A stretch of 10,284 nucleotides of DNA, from NCBI GenBank assembly GCA_028871595.1, contig JAGWMT010000098.1:1-10284 (forward strand), in the 5' to 3' direction. The translations under genes and the position numbers were made by a program. Under the pieces are notes generated by a model that worked only from the letters and a program-made list of their open reading frames with translations, was not told where the DNA came from and did not search any database. The DNA is from Elusimicrobiota bacterium. GTDB taxonomy: Bacteria > Elusimicrobiota > Elusimicrobia > UBA1565 > UBA9628. Shown in pieces: positions 6,312 through 10,284 of this stretch. Position 1 is the stretch's first letter; each line of letters begins with the position of its first letter.

Positions 6312-6731
6312 TCAGGCCCGGCGGGGCAAACGGCGCACGACGTCGGCCAAGGTGGCGCGCTTGAGCTCGGGGAGGACCTTGGACTCCACCCGCGCGAACA
6401 CCCCGTCCAGGATCTCCTTCATGCGGCAGGCCACCGGGCAGTCGTCGTTGCCCTTCTCGGGAAGGGCGAAGAAGCCGCCTTCCTCCACGGCCCGGTACAC
6501 GTCGAACAGGCTGACCTTGGCGGCGGGGCGGGACAGGCGGAAGCCGCCCTTGGCGCCGTGCGTGGACTCGACGATGCCCGCCCGCGACAGTTGCGCCAGC
6601 AGGCGGCGGATCACCACGGGATTGGTGGCCACGCTTCCCGCGATCTCGCGCGAGTTGTGGCTTTCGCCGTCGTGCCAGGCCAGAAGCGCCAGGGCGTGGA
6701 CCGCGACCGCGAACCGGGAGTTGGCCGCCAT
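6312..6731 (-). CDS. Rrf2-family winged-helix transcriptional regulator (YwnA-like)
   Basis: 139 aa, full length for Rrf2. The winged helix covers roughly 1-70: S-R-E-I-A-G-S-V-A-T-N-P-V-V-I-R-R-L-L (27-45) is the recognition region and G-A-K-G-G-F-R-L-S-R-P (59-69) the wing. Then come L-F-D-V-Y-R-A-V-E (75-83) and the dimerisation helix after 104. Only two cysteines exist, in C-P-V-A-C (98-102). IscR and NsrR use three cysteines for a cluster, so thiol oxidation or direct ligand sensing is more likely than Fe-S sensing. ATG 6731 follows a perfect consensus promoter with only about 3 nt of leader. It heads the nitroreductase/quinone reductase unit and probably represses both its own gene and that unit. 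It is divergent from the toroid-like gene (62-nt spacer between start codons). Confidence 0.92.
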   Translation of the reverse strand: MAANSRFAVAVHALALLAWHDGESHNSREIAGSVATNPVVIRRLLAQLSRAGIVESTHGAKGGFRLSRPAAKVSLFDVYRAVEEGGFFALPEKGNDDCPVACRMKEILDGVFARVESKVLPELKRATLADVVRRLPRRA

Positions 6732-6732
6732 A

Positions 6733-6739
6733 ATGTAAC
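6733..6739. promoter_or_regulatory. Candidate autoregulatory site GTTACAT over the rrf2 start point
   Basis: On the minus strand GTTACAT lies between the TATAAT box and the ATG of rrf2, covering the predicted transcription start (about 6734). A bound regulator would block initiation. The copy at 6289-6295 is in the nitroreductase leader. Confidence 0.4.
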
Positions 6740-6740
6740 C

Positions 6741-6769
6741 ATTATAGTTGCTGATCGGGACTTTGTCAA
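6741..6769 (-). promoter_or_regulatory. Consensus sigma-70 promoter of rrf2: TTGACA, 17 nt, TATAAT
   Basis: On the minus strand TTGACA (6769-6764) and TATAAT (6746-6741) are both perfect consensus hexamers with the ideal 17-nt spacer. The predicted start near 6734 leaves a leader of about 3 nt before ATG 6731, too short for a Shine-Dalgarno sequence. Such a strong promoter would need repression, in line with Rrf2 autoregulation. Confidence 0.85.
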
Positions 6770-6777
6770 GTTCCGTT

Positions 6778-6786
6778 TGCTAACAT
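6778..6786 (+). promoter_or_regulatory. Extended -10 box TGC-TAACAT for the toroid-like gene
   Basis: TGC (6778-6780) precedes TAACAT (6781-6786), followed by 7 nt and then ATG 6794. The alternative ATG at 6785 overlaps the -10 box itself and could not be transcribed from this promoter, so the box decides the start. No good -35 is present at 17 nt. Confidence 0.58.
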
Positions 6787-6793
6787 GGACGCG

Positions 6794-7711
6794 ATGAACG
6801 AGCGCTGGATCGCCGCGTCCACGGCCTACCTCTCCTCCGCGGCGGCGCGTGAGAGCCTGGCGCGCGATCCCTACTACCCGAAATGGAACTCGCCGTGGTG
6901 GCACATGACCCTTCTGTTCGAGTTGGACCGCGCCGACGCGATCCCTCCGGAGGCGGCCGAGGAGATGTTCGCCGCCGTCCAATCCCATTACCTGCGCTTT
7001 TTCCCGAATCCCCGCGAGCCGCTTCCGGCGGGCAAGGACCCGCACCGTGACGCGCCCTGCCACTGCGCGTTGGGAAACATCTATCAGGCGCTCGACGCCT
7101 GCGGTCTGGACCTCGACGGGCGCGCGCCCTGGATGCGGGCGTGGTTCCTCCATTATCAACTGCCCGACGGCGGTCTGAACTGTTTCGAGGAGGCCTACGC
7201 GAAAGGAACGGCTTCGTCCATCCAGTCCACCTTGCCCGCGCTGGAGGCGGTGCTGCGCGTGCGGCGTCCGTTCACCCCGTCGGAAGAGGCGTTCCTGGAC
7301 CGCGGCGCCGACTACCTGATCGAGCGGCGGTTGGTCTGCCGGCGGAGCGACGGGCGCGTGATGAACGCCGAATTCCTGAAGGTCGGCTTTCCGCGCTTCT
7401 ACGACTACGACGTCCTGCGCGGGCTGTCGTTCCTGGCGGCGTGGTCGCGGGCGCGGCGCCGCGAGGTCCCGCGCGAGGCGGTCTCCGGGGCGATGTCCGC
7501 GTTGGCCGCCCGCTTTCCGGACGGTAAAATCCGCGTCGAGAAGCCCGGGTTGGCGGGGGAGAAAAGCTTGGTGTTCGGCGCCGACGGACAGTGGGGCCCG
7601 GGCGCGGCGACGACGTTCCCCCTGCTGGACTCCGTCCGCCGCGCCGGCGCGGAGTCCGCCGTCCTGACGCGCCGCTGGGCCGAGGTCCGCGCGGCGTTAA
7701 ACCATATTTGA
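6794..7711 (+). CDS. Alpha/alpha-toroid (terpenoid cyclase/prenyltransferase-like) domain protein
   Basis: 305 aa, soluble, no signal peptide. Paired helices with glycine-rich turns recur: P-C-H-C-A-L-G-N-I-Y-Q-A-L (88-100), Y-Q-L-P-D-G-G-L-N-C (121-130), S-S-I-Q-S-T-L-P-A-L-E-A-V-L (141-154), and D-Y-D-V-L-R-G-L-S-F-L-A-A-W (204-217). 'L-x-DGGL/W' followed by 'SS..T...LEA' is typical of the six-hairpin toroid shared by squalene/terpenoid cyclases, prenyltransferase beta subunits and sugar-processing relatives. No cyclase D-x-D-D motif is visible, so a terpene cyclase role is not supported; the substrate is unknown. ATG 6794 is preferred over 6785 because the latter overlaps the -10 box. It is divergent from the Rrf2 regulator and may share its control region. 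It ends 7 nt before the convergent small gene. Confidence 0.72.
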   Translation: MNERWIAASTAYLSSAAARESLARDPYYPKWNSPWWHMTLLFELDRADAIPPEAAEEMFAAVQSHYLRFFPNPREPLPAGKDPHRDAPCHCALGNIYQALDACGLDLDGRAPWMRAWFLHYQLPDGGLNCFEEAYAKGTASSIQSTLPALEAVLRVRRPFTPSEEAFLDRGADYLIERRLVCRRSDGRVMNAEFLKVGFPRFYDYDVLRGLSFLAAWSRARRREVPREAVSGAMSALAARFPDGKIRVEKPGLAGEKSLVFGADGQWGPGAATTFPLLDSVRRAGAESAVLTRRWAEVRAALNHI

Positions 7712-7718
7712 TCTCCGA

Positions 7719-7967
7719 TTAGACGGCTTTCGCCTTGCTAGCGCGCTTGATTGTAATCGGGGCCAATGAAAGGATGTCTTTTGAATGAAGATATATTCCG
7801 TTCGGAAGCACTCTTTCGACTTTGTAGGGCGCCGCTGCAGCTTCACTCGGACTACTTACAACGACCGTGAGCATGAGGGGGTTGTGTAGGAATATTTCTG
7901 GGCTTTCATTCGGATCGACGGTGTAATATTTTATGTATCCGATGTACTTGGCCCGGTTGGTTTCCAC
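7719..7967 (-). CDS. Small protein of unknown function (82 aa)
   Basis: GTG start at 7967, TAA at 7721-7719. I do not recognise the family. The N-terminal half is Tyr-rich (K-Y-I-G-Y-I-K-Y-Y), a hydrophobic strand L-M-L-T-V-V-V-S-S lies at 31-39, an Ala-run follows, and the end reads P-N-G-I-Y-L-H-S-K-D-I-L-S-L-A-P-I-T-I. The alternating strands suggest a small beta-rich fold. There is no signal peptide or clear membrane span. No -10 box or Shine-Dalgarno sequence is evident at the GTG. The frame opens only a few codons upstream (SYAFLV...), so it could be the tail of a decayed longer gene. Base composition is markedly AT-richer than the genes to the left, suggesting acquired DNA. Confidence 0.5.
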   Translation of the reverse strand: METNRAKYIGYIKYYTVDPNESPEIFLHNPLMLTVVVSSPSEAAAAPYKVERVLPNGIYLHSKDILSLAPITIKRASKAKAV

Positions 7968-7982
7968 CAGAAACGCGTAAGA

Positions 7983-8264
7983 TTGAAGTCATTTGAACAG
8001 GCGTCGCTGCACTCAAGACAGGATTTTCTCAATCTTCTTTCAGGGAATGTCGGCGTCGCGATCCGGTACGGCCGCTCAGGCGCCTCCATCCTGCCCGAAA
8101 AACTTCTCACCTTTCTGAATACCGGGGACGCCGCCCGTTATGTTTTTGAGAAGATGACGCTGGACTTCGAGAAATTTGACGACTTCCCCGGCCTAACGGT
8201 ATTGGTTTTTCCGACCGTTTCAGTGCCGCTTACCGATTTTGAAACAGTAAGCTTGCCCGGCTAG
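7983..8264 (+). CDS. Small protein of unknown function (93 aa)
   Basis: The only available start is TTG 7983, 15 nt from the divergent GTG 7967; the stop TAG is at 8262-8264. The protein looks globular and mixed alpha/beta (S-R-Q-D-F-L-N-L-L near 11-19, L-P-E-K-L-L-T-F-L at 37-45, then hydrophobic strands L-T-V-L-V-F-P-T). I do not recognise the family. There is no Shine-Dalgarno sequence or promoter I can point to. The last 45 nt overlap the 3' end of the convergent acetyltransferase. Composition is low in GC for this window. It could be a real accessory gene (for example an immunity or antitoxin protein) or a remnant. Confidence 0.45.
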   Translation: MKSFEQASLHSRQDFLNLLSGNVGVAIRYGRSGASILPEKLLTFLNTGDAARYVFEKMTLDFEKFDDFPGLTVLVFPTVSVPLTDFETVSLPG

Positions 8265-8765
8265 GACTTCCCCTCCGATGGTGATCGGTTTGAATGCGCA
8301 GGGGTTCCCGCCCATATGCCGATAAAAACGGTTGGCAGAGTCGTTTTTTTCTAATGACCAAAGATGAAATGTCTCGCAACCTCTGCGCGCCAAATGGCCG
8401 AGGCATCGATTCCAAAGCAGCGATCCAATCCCGCGACCTTGTGAATTCTTCAGCACATAAAGGGCGAAAATCTCCCAATCAGATGGGGTTATTTCCTTTG
8501 CCGGCCCGCAGGCGGCGAATCCGACGACCCGTCGATTGACCTGCGCGATGAAAACCTTTTCACGGCGGCTGAGGATGATTCTTTTCCACATCGTAGCACG
8601 GTCCGCTGATCGGATCGATCGCAGGAACGCATCGGGCATGATCCCGGAATAGGTCTCTTTCCAGCAGCAGATATGGACCGCGGCTAAAGGGCGGGCGTCG
8701 CGGGAAGTCGCCAGTCGCGTTTTCACGGCATTCGAATTGGGTCGAGATGTTTTTCGTATGCTCAT
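8220..8765 (-). CDS. GNAT-family N-acetyltransferase
   Basis: 181 aa from ATG 8765. Family features in order are the entry motif V-K-T-R-L-A-T-S-R-D-A (14-24), W-K-E-T-Y-S-G-I-M-P-D-A-F-L (35-48), a beta strand V-V-G-F-A-A (80-85), and motif A I-F-A-L-Y-V...Q-G-R-G-I-G-S-L-L (99-117), the acetyl-CoA pyrophosphate loop. Then comes L-E-K-N-D-S-A-N-R-F-Y-R-H-M-G (138-152), with the Tyr that often acts as general acid. GNAT proteins transfer acetyl from acetyl-CoA to amines; the acceptor here is unknown. The homologous part begins at residue 14, so GTG 8726 is an alternative start. The weak ribosome site GGTGAAG before ATG 8765 is the main reason to choose it. The next gene starts divergently at 8788. 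Confidence 0.82.
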   Translation of the reverse strand: MSIRKTSRPNSNAVKTRLATSRDARPLAAVHICCWKETYSGIMPDAFLRSIRSADRATMWKRIILSRREKVFIAQVNRRVVGFAACGPAKEITPSDWEIFALYVLKNSQGRGIGSLLWNRCLGHLARRGCETFHLWSLEKNDSANRFYRHMGGNPCAFKPITIGGEVLAGQAYCFKIGKRH

Positions 8766-8787
8766 CAGCTTCACCGGGAGCGTGGAA

Positions 8788-9258
8788 ATGGAATCTATCG
8801 TCGCAAATCCCAGCGTTCGGATAAGACCTCCGTCGGCTGGCAACGATTCGAGTTGGTCGCTCGAAGTCCTCCAAGAGAAAACTTTATGGAAAGTCCCCGA
8901 TGCGGCCGTTCTAGCGCTTATCCTAGCAAGACGCCCGACGTCGCGGGAGACGATAATTTCGGAGCTGGCCTCGAGAACGCGACTCGCCGGCCGGTCCCTG
9001 TCGGCGCTTATCGACTTCCTTCTGGAGAAACGTCTTATCGTCGAATCGCCGGTCAGCCATATCCACCGAGACGGCGTCCTCTCGTTCGGTTTCTGGCAAG
9101 GCGTTGGAGCGCCGGAAGCCGGCGACTATTTTATTTCGACTTACGACTATCCTTTTATGGACTACTCTGAAACCGGCGACGGCCACAGGGTCCAACGAGG
9201 AAAAATGTTCTCCTACTCGGCGGAGAGTCCCGACAACAGCCGGTATAAAGATCTTTAA
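8788..9258 (+). pseudogene. Truncated SagB/McbC-like peptide-maturation dehydrogenase (5' part only)
   Basis: ATG 8788 has GGGAG with a 7-nt spacer upstream (8776-8780). The first ~155 codons are intact. Residues 25-85 form a winged-helix-like region (L-W-K-V-P-D-A-A-V-L-A-L-I-L, then A-L-I-D-F-L-L-E-K-R-L-I-V), as at the N-terminus of RiPP azoline dehydrogenases. Then come G-F-W-Q-G-V-G (101-107), S-T-Y-D-Y-P-F-M-D-Y-S (117-127) and the fragment ending D-N-S-R-Y-K (149-154), the entry into the SagB-type nitroreductase fold. Such enzymes oxidise azolines to azoles in ribosomal peptide natural products. At about 9247-9256 the frame crosses into transposase sequence and stops at TAA 9258, so the FMN-binding catalytic domain is missing. 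Subfamily assignment is from memory and moderate. Confidence 0.55.
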
Positions 9259-9975
9259 ATTGCCCTCGATGCGGATGACGAAGTCCAATCCCTCGACCCG
9301 CTTCAGCCAATCCAGCAATTCCTTGCGTCGATATCCGCTGTCGGCCACCAAGATGACATCCAATTTGAATGTCTCCCGAACGATATCGGCCGCTCGACGG
9401 ATCTCCGCCTCTTCGGCAAGGTTCATGCTCGCGCAGTCGGGGCCATTCTCGCTCCACAGCCGCCTCGTGATCGGCAGCACCGTCCCATCGTTGAGCAGAA
9501 GGCAGCACCAGATCTCCTGATAGCCCGGCACCAGGATAGTCTCGTCGATCGGCAGGTTATGCACACGAACTTTGCCCTTGCCGGGCATCGCTTTTTTCTT
9601 TCCGCGCGAACGCGTTTTCGCGTATGACGTCCCGTCGATGATCATCGCCGCTTTGCCGCCCTGCTTCCACACGCGTCGTCTACTCATTCGCTTCAACGCG
9701 CTGACGATGCAGGCGCGTTGCGCCGGCGACATTTCCAAGCGCTTTCGGCTCAGGAAGGCCGACAGGTTGTTCTCGTTTGTCCGGACATGCCCAACGCGGG
9801 TTTGCGCGATGCTTTGCAGCAGCAAACTGCGCGACAGGCAGATGCCCACCACCAACTCGCGCAGCTTCTGGTCCCAGTTGTAGGGCAGTCCTTCAGGAAG
9901 ACAAGACTGGACGGATTTTGCTACAAGACTCCTGGTTTTCAGGCCCGTCGACGGCAGTCCGCGCATGGGTTGCAC
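9247..9975 (-). pseudogene. DDE transposase (IS4-like), 3' end missing
   Basis: GTG 9975 (or ATG 9966) opens a transposase of about 243 residues before the sequence becomes antisense to the dehydrogenase; the chimeric frame then runs on to 8923. It has an N-terminal DNA-binding-like helical part (35-110), the first catalytic Asp in M-I-I-D-G-T-S-Y-A-K (Asp114), and the second in I-L-V-A-D-S-G-Y-R (Asp212), followed by D-F-V-I-R-I-E-G-N (231-239). This is the usual IS4-superfamily order. The C-terminal region holding the catalytic Glu ('YxxRW.IE' type) is absent, so the protein should be inactive. The break lies at 9247-9258. The minus-strand coding direction means the original right end of the element lies beyond 9975. 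Confidence 0.75.
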
Positions 9976-9982
9976 CCCATGC
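9963..9982. repeat. 7-bp inverted repeat over the transposase start
   Basis: GCATGGG (9963-9969) and CCCATGC (9976-9982) are perfect inverted copies separated by 6 nt. The loop and left arm contain both candidate transposase starts (GTG 9975, ATG 9966). In mRNA this would fold over the initiation site, a known way of damping transposase expression in insertion sequences. Confidence 0.5.
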
Positions 9983-10085
9983 CTTGATTTGGCCCTCGGC
10001 GGGCCTGTTCGTTCCCGCCTCGCCGCTCGGGACCCAGGCTGGTTTCTCGGCTCGCCTATTCTACCGTTTCATCCCGCCGCCATAG

Positions 10086-10284
10086 CATCCGTGCTCTGGC
10101 TACCTTCCCGAAGAAGGTGGCCAGCGTTTCTATGCTGATAGTGTCGGAAAAGGTTCGAACAACGCCTACCAATATGCCGACAATAATCCCATTCGATTCA
10201 GCGACCCGCTCGGGCTTTATGTGGTCGATTATTCCTACTCCTGGGGGTTGGGACTTGGTGCGACCGCTGGTCTCCAGTGGGACT
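10086..10284 (+). pseudogene. Rhs/YD-repeat core end entering its variable C-terminal tip (5' end lost, runs off window)
   Basis: This frame is open from 10086 (in-frame TAG just before, at 10083-10085) to the window edge. It encodes the end of an RHS-associated core: R-F-Y-A-D-S-V-G-K-G, then N-A-Y-Q-Y-A-D-N-N-P-I-R-F-S-D-P-L-G-L, matching the family's 'N.Y.Y..NNP....DP.GL' close. After D-P-L-G-L the sequence (Y-V-V-D-Y-S-Y-S-W-G-L-G-L-G-A-T-A-G) is the start of the variable tip, which in Rhs proteins is often a toxin. The thousands of bases of upstream YD repeats are absent and replaced by transposon-derived DNA, so this is a displaced 3' fragment with no start codon. Such fragments can serve as a reservoir of tips exchanged by recombination. 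Confidence 0.75.
10096..10124. repeat. Strong hairpin at the IS/Rhs junction
   Basis: CTGGCTACCTTC (10096-10107) pairs with GAAGGTGGCCAG (10113-10124) around a 5-nt CCGAA loop: 12 consecutive pairs with one G-T wobble. No T-run follows, so it does not look like a simple intrinsic terminator. It sits where transposon DNA gives way to Rhs coding, so it may be an insertion-sequence end structure or the site of the rearrangement. Confidence 0.6.

Larger units (their letters stand above)
9247..10095. mobile_element. Remnant of an IS4-like insertion sequence
   Basis: The element covers the truncated transposase plus about 120 nt of non-coding DNA upstream of it. The left boundary is a deletion junction inside the transposase gene, so the left terminal repeat is lost. 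The right boundary is placed only approximately: Rhs-like coding begins by about 10113 and a strong hairpin starts at 10096. No target-site duplication can be looked for with one end missing. Confidence 0.5.

Noticed and set aside
6307..6327. Possible intrinsic terminator after rrf2 (GCCC/GGGC stem, later five Ts on the minus strand)
   Set aside because: The stem is only 4 bp and 4 nt separate it from the T-run; too weak to call, although partial attenuation before the nitroreductase gene is possible.
6785..6793. ATG 6785 as start of the toroid-like gene
   Set aside because: It overlaps the TAACAT -10 box, so a transcript from that promoter would not include it.
8923..9246. C-terminal third of the minus-strand chimeric transposase frame
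   Set aside because: It is antisense to the dehydrogenase fragment and shows no transposase motifs.
1..10284. CRISPR arrays, tRNA or rRNA genes, replication origin
   Set aside because: I saw no regularly spaced direct repeats, no tRNA-like cloverleaf with a T-loop signature, and no rRNA-like conserved stretches on either strand. This was by eye only.

Overview
This window looks like a piece of a GC-rich bacterial chromosome, probably from an uncultivated lineage; I cannot place it to a phylum from sequence alone. It has two parts. Positions 1 to about 7711 are densely packed, strongly GC-rich housekeeping-type DNA (for example 48 of 60 bases are G or C at 3541-3600). From about 7720 to the right edge, composition drops (25 of 60 at 7981-8040) and the content becomes accessory: orphan small ORFs, an acetyltransferase, and three broken genes around a transposase remnant.

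Core part, left to right. The 3' end of a glycosyltransferase-like gene (+) runs tail-to-tail into an uncharacterised multi-spanning membrane protein (-). That gene is divergent from a TlpA/ResA-type thioredoxin lipoprotein (+). The lipoprotein gene ends 1 nt from the end of a two-gene minus-strand unit, rsgA (30S assembly GTPase) followed by an SSS-family sodium/solute symporter, coupled by an ATGA overlap. Divergent from rsgA is a zinc-ribbon, single-pass membrane protein with a carboxypeptidase-regulatory-like domain (+). It overlaps by 3 nt, tail-to-tail, the end of a minus-strand redox unit: an Rrf2-family regulator, an NfsB-like nitroreductase and a zeta-crystallin-type quinone reductase. 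Divergent from the regulator is a protein resembling alpha/alpha-toroid (terpenoid cyclase-like) domains (+).

Accessory part. Two small genes of unknown function face away from each other (7719-7967 minus; 7983-8264 plus). Next come a GNAT acetyltransferase (-), the 5' portion of a SagB/McbC-like peptide-maturation (RiPP) dehydrogenase (+), a DDE transposase gene lacking its 3' end (-), and the end of an Rhs/YD-repeat core entering its variable C-terminal tip, which leaves the window (+). The dehydrogenase and the transposase are fused at one junction near 9250.

The most notable signal is promoter architecture. Five operon-first genes have a TANNNT -10 box ending 6 nt (once 7 nt) before an ATG or GTG, four of them with an upstream TGC (extended -10). 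The predicted transcription start therefore falls on the start codon, or within one base of it: leaderless mRNAs. The rrf2 gene has a perfect TTGACA-17-TATAAT promoter with a leader of only about 3 nt. In contrast, the nitroreductase gene inside the redox unit has a clear Shine-Dalgarno sequence, and the symporter gene has a plausible one. I do not see a complete new defence or biosynthetic system here; the accessory end looks like a degraded island whose intact versions would be worth finding elsewhere in this genome.
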